Assembly: GCA_028284065.1 (NCBI GenBank)
Contig: JANQSJ010000011.1
Location: 1-64,000, forward strand
DNA: 64,000 nucleotides
DNA from: Parvularculaceae bacterium
Lineage (GTDB): Bacteria; Pseudomonadota; Alphaproteobacteria; Caulobacterales; Parvularculaceae
Direction: 5' to 3'
Shown: positions 44,013-52,751 of the stretch, in pieces
Position numbering within the stretch: position 1 is the stretch's first letter
How the letters are laid out: each line of letters begins with the position of its first letter
The notes under the pieces: model-generated
Seen by the model: only the letters and a program-made list of their open reading frames with translations
Told to the model about the DNA's origin: nothing
Databases searched by the model: none
Position numbers and translations under genes: made by a program

Positions 44013-47000
44013 TCAGAAGTCGTAACGGACGCCGACGCGGATGCGGTAGACGCTTTCGTCGAAGTCCTGGACGCTCCTCGGGCGCGGGTTGAACTCATTG
44101 AAGCGGTAAACGCAGTCGCCAACCGAGAGGCAGGTCGTGCGCGCCGCATCGCCGGTGAGCGCGGTCGCGGCGTCGACGCCGTTCGCCTGAACGTCCGCCG
44201 CGGCGACAAGGTCCGCATCGATGACGTTCAGCGTGTCGAAGCGCGGGCCATTGAACTGCGTGCCCCACTTGTCGTTGATGAGATTGGCGATGTTGAAGAT
44301 ATCGACGACAAGTTTGAGCTGGTTTCCTTCAAGCGGCTTCCAGCCGAAGTTCGGCGTCGGCAGGTCCTGCTGGAAACGGAAGCTCCACAGGCTGTTCCAG
44401 TTCGACCGGTCCGAGTTCCGCGCGAAGATGCGGCCCTGTTCGATGCCGGCGTCTTCGAGAAACGCCTCGAACGCCTCGCCTTCGAAGCCGGACGCGAACA
44501 AGACGGCCGGGTCCGTCGACGCGCCGCCGGAAACGGTCGGGATGAAAAGCAGGTCGTTGTCAAACGGACCTTCGCCATTGCCCTGGCGGCCGAAAAGAAC
44601 GTTCGTGTTCGTTCCGGAGCCCGAGCCATTGACGTCGAACGTGTAGCTGAAGGGCTGGCCCGACTGGATCGTGCCGAAAAGGTCGACGCGGGTCGTCAGC
44701 TCGCCGATCCACTCATTCTCGTAGCCGAGATTGATGTTAAAGGCGTGCGCGGTTTCAAACGGCGCCGTGCCGATTTCCGGATTGTTCCGGTCAAAGGTGA
44801 CGTAGGAGCGGAAGTTTGAAACGGCGCGCGACGACGTGCCGGGCGTCACGCTTTCGACGTCCTGGAAGGCGTAGGACACGTCGAAGTTAAAGCCCATCTC
44901 ATACTGCTTGGCGAGCGCGACGGATACGACATGGCTGCGCCCGCCGTCGACATTGGTCAACTCGATCGCGTTGTTGACGCCGAGATTCTGAAGGTTGGCG
45001 TAGATCGGCCGGCCGTCCGGCGCGACGCCTGGCGTCAGGCCGAGTTCAGTCTGGGCGAGGTTGCGCCAGCGGAAGTCGTTGTTGAACTCCGAGAACAGGT
45101 ACTGGACCGTCAACTGATAGTCTGAACCGAGATCGACGAAGCCAAGGTCGAGGTCGAAACCCTGATCGACGCGGACTGAGCCCTTCCATTGCGACGGGAT
45201 CTTGAAGTCCGGATCGATGGTGTCGATGAAGGACGGCGTGTTCGGGTCAGACGCCTGGATCGCCGACAGAACCGACGGCGGGATCGTCCCCGGCGTCACG
45301 CCCGACAGCACCTGCTCCACTTCGAAAATCTGCGGCTGGAACGCGTTCGAGACCCAGACCTGCGGATTGCCGCCAGAAAACAGACCGAAGCCGCCGGTGA
45401 CCGTGGTGCGCGCGAACGGCTCGTATCGGAAGCCGAAACGCGGCTGGAAGATATCGATGCCATCGAGATTATCGAGATTGTCGCGTCCGAAGGCGTTGAC
45501 GAAATCCTGGCGCAGCGGCGGCTCGTCGCTCTGAAAGAAACGCTCATAGCGCAGGCCGAGATTGACAGCGAAGTTCGGCGTCACTTGCCAGTCATCCTGC
45601 ACAAAAAGCGACAGCCGCTGATAGCCCCATTCGGCCGCGCCGTTCGCGCGCGGATCGCCGGTGATGTCCGAGCGCAGGGTGACGGAAACGTCCGTGTTCG
45701 TCGCGAGCTCGTTCAGATCGTCATAGCGGAAGGTGCCGCTAGCGTCCGAAATGAAGACATTGCGAAGCTCATAGTTCTCCCACTCGGCGCCGAACTTGGT
45801 GACGTGGTCGCCCCAGGCGTAGTCTGCCGCGGCGTAGGCCTGGATACGATTGTCGTCGAACTCGTTGGCGTGGCGGAAACGGTCGCAGCCGGCGGTGAAC
45901 GAGTCTGTGTTGAAGTTGCCTGGATCGATTGTGCCGTCGAAGAGCGGGTCGGCGGCGATTTCCGCGCCGGTGAGGTCGTCAAGGATGATCGCGGAAAACT
46001 CAGCGCCGGCGTTGCAGTTCTGGCCATTGATCTGGTCCTTGATCCCGAGACGGACTTCCGTTGAAAACGCGTCCGACCAGTCGGAGTAGAGGCCAAACGA
46101 ATAGGAATCGAGCTGGCGCGGCACCTGATACCAGGCCGACGTCAGGCTGGTGCTCGAAACGCTAACCCCGTCTTCGCGCGTGCGCTGATAGGAGCCTTCG
46201 AACCGGTGGTCGTCTGAGATGTTCCAGTCGATTTTGCCGAGAAAGCGCGACACTTCCGATGGCACCGACGCCGCGACCGGACGCCCGCCGCCGTCGAACC
46301 CGGTCCCTTCAAGAATGCGCTGGTTGAGGGCGTTAAAGAAGCCTTGGGAGTCGACAATGCCGTCAGCCTGGTCGCCGCCGAGGAAATTCACTGGCCGCGA
46401 GCTCGACAGGTTATCGAGATTGGCGAAGAAGAAGAGCTTGTCCTTGATGATCGGCCCGCCGAGCGAGAAGCCCCATTCACGCTCCTTGAACTCCGGCGAC
46501 GGAACAAGCTCGCCATCGGATATTTCGCCAAGGAAGTTCTGTCCCGATCGGAACCAATAGCCGGAGCCATTGAATTCGTTGGTGCCCGACTTGGTGACGA
46601 CGTTGACGAGGCCGCCGCGGAAGCCTGACGCGGTCACCGAGTAGTCCGAAGCGACGACGGAGGCCGCCTCAATTGCGTCAAGCGAAATTGGCGCCCCTTG
46701 CTGCGTGGCGAAAATCGACGAGGACAGGCCGAAGTCGTCGCCCTGCAGAACGCCGTCGATGGCGAGGGCGTTGAACCGCGGATTGACGCCCGCGATGGAA
46801 AGGACGCCGCTGCCCGTGCTGTTGACGAGCGGGTCGCGAATGAGGGTGTCGGTGATGTCGCGCGAAACGGACGGCTGGTTGAGGATCTGGTCGCGATCAT
46901 ATGCGGAGCCGGCGCCGTTGTTCAGGTCGATCTGAGCCGACCGCGACCCGTAGACCACGACTTCGTCGGCGACGCGAAGCTCCGCGAGGTCAATGATGAC

Positions 47001-47324
47001 CCGTTCGGCGTTGCCTGGCTGAAGGAAAATTCCTTCGATCCGCCGGCCTTCAAATCCCGGCGCATCGATCGTGATGGTGTAGGGACCGCCGACGCGCAGG
47101 CCGCCTTCGAAGAAACTGCCGGTCGAGGACGCGGTCGCGACGTCTGTGGTGCCCGACGGCGTGTGCGTGATTGTCACACGGGCCCCCGGAATCGCAGCGC
47201 CGGAAGAGTCGACGATGGAGCCGCGAATGGCGCCGTCGGTCTGCTGCGCGTGAACGATTGCGGGCGTGGCGGTCGCGGCCGCGAGCGCCGCCACGGAGGC
47301 GGACGTGAATCTTTTGAAGGTCAT
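44013..47324 (-). CDS. Oar-like TonB-dependent outer-membrane receptor
   Basis: 1103 residues from the ATG at 47324, with signal peptide ending in PAIVHAQQ. A carboxypeptidase-regulatory-like domain (GAIRGSIVDSSGAAIPGARVTITH) is followed by the plug and a large beta-barrel. It ends IRVGVRYDF with the terminal aromatic needed for barrel assembly. This layout matches Oar/SusC-like receptors of proteobacteria that import large substrates or support surface functions. No substrate genes adjoin it; the neighbours are the carotenoid cluster and argS. Confidence 0.9.
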   Translation of the reverse strand: MTFKRFTSASVAALAAATATPAIVHAQQTDGAIRGSIVDSSGAAIPGARVTITHTPSGTTDVATASSTGSFFEGGLRVGGPYTITIDAPGFEGRRIEGIFLQPGNAERVIIDLAELRVADEVVVYGSRSAQIDLNNGAGSAYDRDQILNQPSVSRDITDTLIRDPLVNSTGSGVLSIAGVNPRFNALAIDGVLQGDDFGLSSSIFATQQGAPISLDAIEAASVVASDYSVTASGFRGGLVNVVTKSGTNEFNGSGYWFRSGQNFLGEISDGELVPSPEFKEREWGFSLGGPIIKDKLFFFANLDNLSSSRPVNFLGGDQADGIVDSQGFFNALNQRILEGTGFDGGGRPVAASVPSEVSRFLGKIDWNISDDHRFEGSYQRTREDGVSVSSTSLTSAWYQVPRQLDSYSFGLYSDWSDAFSTEVRLGIKDQINGQNCNAGAEFSAIILDDLTGAEIAADPLFDGTIDPGNFNTDSFTAGCDRFRHANEFDDNRIQAYAAADYAWGDHVTKFGAEWENYELRNVFISDASGTFRYDDLNELATNTDVSVTLRSDITGDPRANGAAEWGYQRLSLFVQDDWQVTPNFAVNLGLRYERFFQSDEPPLRQDFVNAFGRDNLDNLDGIDIFQPRFGFRYEPFARTTVTGGFGLFSGGNPQVWVSNAFQPQIFEVEQVLSGVTPGTIPPSVLSAIQASDPNTPSFIDTIDPDFKIPSQWKGSVRVDQGFDLDLGFVDLGSDYQLTVQYLFSEFNNDFRWRNLAQTELGLTPGVAPDGRPIYANLQNLGVNNAIELTNVDGGRSHVVSVALAKQYEMGFNFDVSYAFQDVESVTPGTSSRAVSNFRSYVTFDRNNPEIGTAPFETAHAFNINLGYENEWIGELTTRVDLFGTIQSGQPFSYTFDVNGSGSGTNTNVLFGRQGNGEGPFDNDLLFIPTVSGGASTDPAVLFASGFEGEAFEAFLEDAGIEQGRIFARNSDRSNWNSLWSFRFQQDLPTPNFGWKPLEGNQLKLVVDIFNIANLINDKWGTQFNGPRFDTLNVIDADLVAAADVQANGVDAATALTGDAARTTCLSVGDCVYRFNEFNPRPRSVQDFDESVYRIRVGVRYDF

Positions 47325-47545
47325 TGCTATCCCCGAAACCCTGATGTGATCGTCAGCGCACACCCCAAACGCAACGCGCTGCCGCGGGGTCAGTAGTCCC
47401 GAGAGTTGTCAGTTGGATGACGCTTCGTTTGCAGAATTGCGACGACTTGATGGGGCGCCAAAAGTGAGGGTCGGCTTTTCGTCAATGATCGCCGCGCATT
47501 AGCGGGCGCTTCCAAACGCTGGCGCCGAGAAGTGCGACAAAAGTT

Positions 47546-49339
47546 TTACATTTTTTCCGGCGCATCAATGCCGATCGTCGCAAGCGCGTCGAGCAATTGG
47601 CGCCCCGCTGCAACCGACAGACGCAGCCGCGCATCGCGCGTCCCGGCATCAGGTTCGTCGGCGATGCGGCAGGCGGCGTAAAATTTGGCGAAACTTTGCG
47701 CGACGGCGTACGCGTGCTCAGCAAGGAAATGCGGCATGCGTTTGTCGACGGCCGCCTTCACGGCGTCGCCATAGCCGGCGATCGCCATAGCGAGATCCCG
47801 GGCCGGCGCATCCGCGAGCGCGCGCGGCCAGTCGGCGTCCTTTTCGGACGCCGCTTGGCCGCGCAAGCCGTCCGCGCGGCCGGCCTTTTTGAGGACAGAG
47901 TCGATGCGGACGACCGCGTAAAGAAGGTAAGGCCCCGTCTTGCCTTCAAACGACATGAATTTGTCGATATCGAAAACGTAATCGCTGGTGCGGGGGCTGG
48001 CGAGATCAGCGAATTTGAGCGCCGCGACGCCGACCTTGCGGGCGACGTCGGCGCGCGCCTCGGCGGACATGTCCGCGGCGAGGCCGCCCTCCTCCAGTCG
48101 CTCAAGCGCTTTTGCGTCGACGGCGTCGATAAGGTCGCGCAGTTTCAGAACGCCGCCCTCGCGTGTCTTGAATGGCTTGCCGTCCTTGCCGTTCATGGTG
48201 CCAAAGCCGACATGCTCGAGCCGACCGGCGTCGATCAACCCCGCGCGATCGGCGGCGCGGAACACCTGTTCGAAGTGAAGCCCCTGACGCTGATCCACCA
48301 CATAGAGGATGCGGTCCGGATCGAACGTCCGCCTGCGGTCCAGAATGGTCGCAAGGTCGGTCGTGCCATAGAGGACGCCGCCGTCGGATTTGAACAGGAT
48401 CAGCGGCGGGACTTCCTTCCTGTCGCCATCTCGCGCGACGCGGATGATCTCCGCGCCGTCATCGTTCTCCGTAAGGCCCGCCGCTCGCAGCTCGGCGGCC
48501 ATTTCAGGGATGAGCGGATCAGCGTCAGACTCGCCTTTCCAAACGTCGAACGACACGCCGAGATCGGCGTATTCGCGTTCGATCGCCCGTCGGCTGACAT
48601 CGATGAAATGCCGCCAGAGGGCGCGGTATCCGGGCCGGCCCGCCTGCAGATCGGCGGTGGCGCGCTTCGCTTCGGCGGCGCGGGCCGGATCGGCCTTGCA
48701 CGCCGCCGACGCCTGCGGATAGAGCCGCTCAAGGTCCTTCAGGGCAAGCGGCGAGTCGTCCGGGTACGGTCCTTCGAACGCGGCGTCGAAATAGGGAAGC
48801 TCAGGCGCCTCAAGCTCTAGCTCGGTGATGAGCTGCCCGATGGGCAGTCCCCAGTCGCCAAGGTGAATATCGCTGACGACCTCGTGGCCGACGCCACGCA
48901 GAAGTCGCTTCAGCGCCTCTCCGATAATCGCGGACCGCAGATGCCCCACATGGAGGGGCTTGGCGATGTTCGGGCCGCCGTAATCAAGGACGATTTTCTC
49001 CACGGCCGGCGTGCGCCAGCCGCCAAGGCGCGGCGCCGCCTCCGCTGCGTCGAGACGAGCGGAAAGCGCAGCGTTCGAGAGGCGAAGGTTGATGAAACCC
49101 GGCCCCGCAAGATCGACCGACGAAAAAGAGGCATGGCCCGCCAACCGTTCAGCGACCGCCGCGCCGATCTCTCTGGGATTGCGGCCCGCCGCCTTAGCCG
49201 CCGCGAGCGCGCCGTTGCACTGATAGTCGGCGAGGTCCGGGCGGTCGGCCGGCCGCGCCGCGCCAAGGCGGCGATCCAATCCCTCGGCCTCAAACGCGTC
49301 TTCTAGGATCGCGCTCAAGTCCTCAATCAATGTTCTCAT
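47546..49339 (-). CDS. argS: Arginyl-tRNA synthetase
   Basis: Class I synthetase charging tRNA-Arg. 597 residues: N-terminal Add-1 domain, catalytic HVGH in GGPNIAKPLHVGHLRSAIIGE, the KMSKS-equivalent loop GKDGKPFKTREGG, and the C-terminal anticodon-binding DALR domain (VRIDSVLKKAG to the end). The ATG overlaps the stop of the small lipoprotein gene upstream. Confidence 0.97.
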   Translation of the reverse strand: MRTLIEDLSAILEDAFEAEGLDRRLGAARPADRPDLADYQCNGALAAAKAAGRNPREIGAAVAERLAGHASFSSVDLAGPGFINLRLSNAALSARLDAAEAAPRLGGWRTPAVEKIVLDYGGPNIAKPLHVGHLRSAIIGEALKRLLRGVGHEVVSDIHLGDWGLPIGQLITELELEAPELPYFDAAFEGPYPDDSPLALKDLERLYPQASAACKADPARAAEAKRATADLQAGRPGYRALWRHFIDVSRRAIEREYADLGVSFDVWKGESDADPLIPEMAAELRAAGLTENDDGAEIIRVARDGDRKEVPPLILFKSDGGVLYGTTDLATILDRRRTFDPDRILYVVDQRQGLHFEQVFRAADRAGLIDAGRLEHVGFGTMNGKDGKPFKTREGGVLKLRDLIDAVDAKALERLEEGGLAADMSAEARADVARKVGVAALKFADLASPRTSDYVFDIDKFMSFEGKTGPYLLYAVVRIDSVLKKAGRADGLRGQAASEKDADWPRALADAPARDLAMAIAGYGDAVKAAVDKRMPHFLAEHAYAVAQSFAKFYAACRIADEPDAGTRDARLRLSVAAGRQLLDALATIGIDAPEKM

Positions 49340-49902
49340 TGAAGCTCCGGGAATTTCAGGCTTTTTCCCGATCTATTGTAGATCGCCTGCTCACGGCTGA
49401 CAGCAAGCCCCACGACGATTTCGAAGTTGGCCCCGGCGATCTCCTCGCGCGCGCGAGGGATGACGATATCGTCTATCTTCTCGGTGAAGGTCTTTACGCG
49501 TTCCTTTTTTCCGAACTTCACCTCACGCGCGAAAGTCCGCTTTGCTATCACCTCCATGTCGCGGCGGGTGACGGCGACGAAATAAGCGAACTGGTGACGA
49601 TCGCCGTCAGCGGCAGGTCCGCGCCCGACGGCGATGGCGAGTTCAATCTCAGCGTCTATCGGCCTGTCGCTAAAGTATCGGCACGTGAGAGACACGTCCT
49701 GAAACTCCGCCGACCAAGCGACGTTATTCAGGTCCGGATCGCCGTCGAACTCCACCTGCCGCGCGGCGTCCTGCAGCACCACAGCGCTCGGGCACGGCGC
49801 CGGATTGCGCTCGCGCGCCTTGCGGGCTTCCTCCGCGGCGTTTCCGCCGCACCCGCAAAGCGCCGCTGCGGCGATTAGCGCTGGGCCTAACCCTTTTTTC
49901 AC
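49336..49902 (-). CDS. Lipoprotein of unknown function
   Basis: 188 residues from GTG 49902 with AAGGGA 5 nt upstream. The signal VKKGLGPALIAAAALCGCGG has a lipobox (AALC). The mature part is a mixed beta protein with NNVAWSAEFQDVSLTCRYF and IELAIAVGRGPA. No family recognised. Coupled to argS by a 4-nt overlap (ATGA); the frame open to 50055 is not needed. Confidence 0.75.
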   Translation of the reverse strand: MKKGLGPALIAAAALCGCGGNAAEEARKARERNPAPCPSAVVLQDAARQVEFDGDPDLNNVAWSAEFQDVSLTCRYFSDRPIDAEIELAIAVGRGPAADGDRHQFAYFVAVTRRDMEVIAKRTFAREVKFGKKERVKTFTEKIDDIVIPRAREEIAGANFEIVVGLAVSREQAIYNRSGKSLKFPELQ

Positions 49903-50106
49903 ACGGCGATCCCTTATTATGTCGACGCTAAGCGTAACGCGCCGTCGATGCGCCCGCAGCTGCGGCGCAATGCGGACGCTGGCCCGCAAAACGCCGCTTT
50001 TATGTCCGCGAATTGACGATCCAGCGTGGTTACCTTTTCGCCAGCCGGCGCGCAACGCCAGGAAGGCTCGGCGGGCGCTTAAAGCTGCGAGCGGCAGGAA
50101 ACTCAG

Positions 50107-51156
50107 ATGGACCGATCATCGCAATTGAATGCGATTGGCGCCGCGCCGCCAGCGAACGAAGCGACGCTCGCGGGGCAGGACGATTTCGTCCGTCCGGAAA
50201 GGCGCCCGGCGGCGCGCGCGCGGGTCGCATCCCCGCGCGGGTTCTGCGCCGGGGTCGAGCGCGCGATCCGCATTGTTGAGGATGCGCTTGCCGCCTACGG
50301 CGCCCCGGTCTTTGTCCGCCACGAAATCGTCCACAACGCGCATGTCGTCGAGCGGCTCCGGCGGATGGGCGCTGTGTTCGTCGACGCCCTGGAACAGACC
50401 CCCGACGACAGGCCCGTTATTGTCTCGGCCCACGGCGCGCCGAAATCAGTCTTCGACGAGGCCGGCCGTCGCGAAATCGCGCTTATCGACGCCACCTGTC
50501 CGCTTGTGCTCAAGGTCCATAATGAAGCGCGGCGTCACGCGGCCGCGGGTCGACACGTGGCGCTGATTGGCCATGCCGGCCATCCGGAGGTTGTCGGCGT
50601 CATCGGGCAGGCGCCTCCTGGCGCGGTCAGCCTCATCGAAACCCTCGCGGACGCGCGCGCGTTCGAGCCGCCCATCGCCGGCTTCAAGGGCGGGCTCGCC
50701 TATGCGACGCAGACAACGCTCTCGGTCGACGACACGCGCGAAATTGTCGATATGCTGAAGACGCGATTCCCAGACATAATTGGCCCCTCCAAGGCCGATA
50801 TCTGTTACGCCACGTCGAACCGCCAGGCGGCGGTGAAGGCGGTGGCGCCGGGATGCGACGCTTTCCTGGTCGTCGGCGACCCGACATCGTCGAACTCGCG
50901 CCGGCTCGTCGAGACCGCGTGCGACGCCGGCGCGCGCGAGGCGACGCTCGTTCCGGACCCGCACGCCTTCGATGTGGAAACCCTTGCAGCGGCCAGCGTC
51001 ATCGGCGTCTCCGCCGGGGCGTCCGCCCCCGAGAGCCTTGTCGAAGCGCTGCTGGCGAAAATCGCGGCGGCCCGCGTCCTTACCGTCGAGACGATTGACG
51101 TCGTCGATGAAGATGTCACGTTCAGGCGGCCGAACCTGCCGCCTTTGAAGGGCTGA
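50107..51156 (+). CDS. ispH: 4-hydroxy-3-methylbut-2-enyl diphosphate reductase
   Basis: Last step of the MEP isoprenoid pathway, making IPP and DMAPP with a 4Fe-4S cluster. 349 residues including a 37-residue N-terminal extension. The three cluster cysteines appear in SPRGFCAGVERA, DATCPLV and DICYATSNRQ, with His in NAHVVERL and GHAGHPE. AGGAA precedes the ATG. First gene of the conserved ispH-thrB-rnhA run. Confidence 0.96.
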   Translation: MDRSSQLNAIGAAPPANEATLAGQDDFVRPERRPAARARVASPRGFCAGVERAIRIVEDALAAYGAPVFVRHEIVHNAHVVERLRRMGAVFVDALEQTPDDRPVIVSAHGAPKSVFDEAGRREIALIDATCPLVLKVHNEARRHAAAGRHVALIGHAGHPEVVGVIGQAPPGAVSLIETLADARAFEPPIAGFKGGLAYATQTTLSVDDTREIVDMLKTRFPDIIGPSKADICYATSNRQAAVKAVAPGCDAFLVVGDPTSSNSRRLVETACDAGAREATLVPDPHAFDVETLAAASVIGVSAGASAPESLVEALLAKIAAARVLTVETIDVVDEDVTFRRPNLPPLKG

Positions 51157-51185
51157 TCGAAGCTCGCCGGACGCTGACGCCGCCC

Positions 51186-52169
51186 ATGGCCGTTTACACC
51201 CACGTGGACCTTGATGCGCTGCGAACCTTTCTCGCGCCCTTTGGCCTTGAAAAGGTGATCTCCTTTCGCGGCGTCGAAGAAGGCGTCGAAAACACGAACT
51301 ACCTCGTTGAGGCGGAGGTTGACGGCGCAGCGACCCCGCACATCGTCACGATTTTTGAAAAGCGCGTTGCGCCGGATGACATTCCCTTTTTCCTCGCCGC
51401 CATGAACCACATGAACGCAGCCGGGCTGCCGACGCCGCGGCCGCTCGCCACCGCGCAGGGCGAAAACCTGTCGCGCCTCGCCGGCAAACCGGCGATCGTC
51501 ATCAGCTTTCTTGAGGGACGTCCGCGGCTGGTGCCTCTCCCGGCCGATTGCGAAGCCCTTGGCGGCCTGCTCGGCGAAATGCACCAGGCTGGCGCATCGT
51601 TCGCGCCGAAACGGGAGAACGATCTCAGCCTCTCAGGATGGCGAAAGCTCGCTGACGCGTGCGTCGCAAGCGCCGAAGCGCCGCCAGCCGGCATAGAGAC
51701 CCCGCCGGGGGACCTGCTGGATGTCGTCGAAGACGAGCTAGCTTACCTTGAGGCCCATTGGCCGACGAACCTGCCCCGAGGCCTCATCCATGGAGACCTG
51801 TTCCCGGACAACGCATTCTTTGACGAAAGCGGCTCGGTGTCGGGCGTCATCGACTTCTATTTTGCGTGTACGGATTTCTTCGCATACGACCTTGCGGCGA
51901 CATTGAACGCCTGGGCGTCCCCGAGCGACGCAGAGGATGCGGGAACGTGGCGGCCGGACAACGCCGAAGCGCTTCTTCGCGGTTACGAGGAAGTCCGCCC
52001 GCTGCAGCCGGCCGAGCGCGAGGCGCTGCCGGTTTTCTTGCGAGGCGCATCGATGCGGTTCCTGCTGACGCGTCTTTACGATTGGCTGCACCAGGCGCCG
52101 GACGCTGTCGTCAAGGTGAAAGACCCGCTTGAATATGCGCGCCTGCTCGCGTTTCACGCCGGGCGCTGA
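51186..52169 (+). CDS. thrB: Homoserine kinase, aminoglycoside-phosphotransferase-fold type
   Basis: 327 residues. This is the non-GHMP homoserine kinase of alphaproteobacteria. It starts [28 protein letters not shown] is the ATP-binding strand. The catalytic loop is [15 protein letters not shown], followed by [19 protein letters not shown] with the metal-binding Asp. It phosphorylates homoserine in threonine synthesis. 29 bp after ispH and 91 bp before rnhA. Confidence 0.94.
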   Translation: MAVYTHVDLDALRTFLAPFGLEKVISFRGVEEGVENTNYLVEAEVDGAATPHIVTIFEKRVAPDDIPFFLAAMNHMNAAGLPTPRPLATAQGENLSRLAGKPAIVISFLEGRPRLVPLPADCEALGGLLGEMHQAGASFAPKRENDLSLSGWRKLADACVASAEAPPAGIETPPGDLLDVVEDELAYLEAHWPTNLPRGLIHGDLFPDNAFFDESGSVSGVIDFYFACTDFFAYDLAATLNAWASPSDAEDAGTWRPDNAEALLRGYEEVRPLQPAEREALPVFLRGASMRFLLTRLYDWLHQAPDAVVKVKDPLEYARLLAFHAGR

Positions 52170-52260
52170 ATCATGGTCGACGGGCATGGACAATGCTTGC
52201 GGCGGCTCGCCGGAGCGTCAGGCATCGCAATGGGCAACAAATTTATTGGGATCGGGAAGA

Positions 52261-52680
52261 ATGATTGAAATCTACACGGACGGCGCATGCTCCGGCAATC
52301 CCGGTCCCGGCGGCTGGGGCGTCCTTATAAAGGCGCCGACAGGCGAACAGGAGATGTGCGGCGGCGAGCCGGAAACGACAAATAACCGGATGGAGCTGAT
52401 CGCTGCAATAGAGGGTCTGAATGCGGTCGATCGCGACACGGACGTTAGGCTCTATACCGATAGTCAGTATGTAAAGAACGGCATTACGAGCTGGATTGTC
52501 GGCTGGAAGCGAAACGGCTGGAAAACCTCGGCCAAGAAGCCGGTGAAGAATCAGGATCTCTGGCGCGCCCTGGACGAGGCCGCGGCGGCGCGGCGCGTCG
52601 AATGGCGCTGGGTGAAAGGACATGACGGCGACCCGGGCAATGAGCGGGCCGACGCGCTCGCCCGCGCAGGAGTTCCCTGA
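52261..52680 (+). CDS. rnhA: Ribonuclease HI
   Basis: 139 residues from the ATG at 52261 with GGGAAG upstream; the frame is open from 52129 but that part overlaps thrB. Removes RNA from RNA-DNA hybrids. Catalytic residues are in place: Asp in [15 protein letters not shown], Glu in [13 protein letters not shown], Asp in [12 protein letters not shown], and the final Asp in [12 protein letters not shown]. Confidence 0.97.
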   Translation: MIEIYTDGACSGNPGPGGWGVLIKAPTGEQEMCGGEPETTNNRMELIAAIEGLNAVDRDTDVRLYTDSQYVKNGITSWIVGWKRNGWKTSAKKPVKNQDLWRALDEAAAARRVEWRWVKGHDGDPGNERADALARAGVP

Positions 52681-52751
52681 ACTCTCTTCTGGCCGCCGCC
52701 CGCAGGGACGCCATCTGCGAACGCCGGGCGCGACTGGACGCTTAAGGGCGA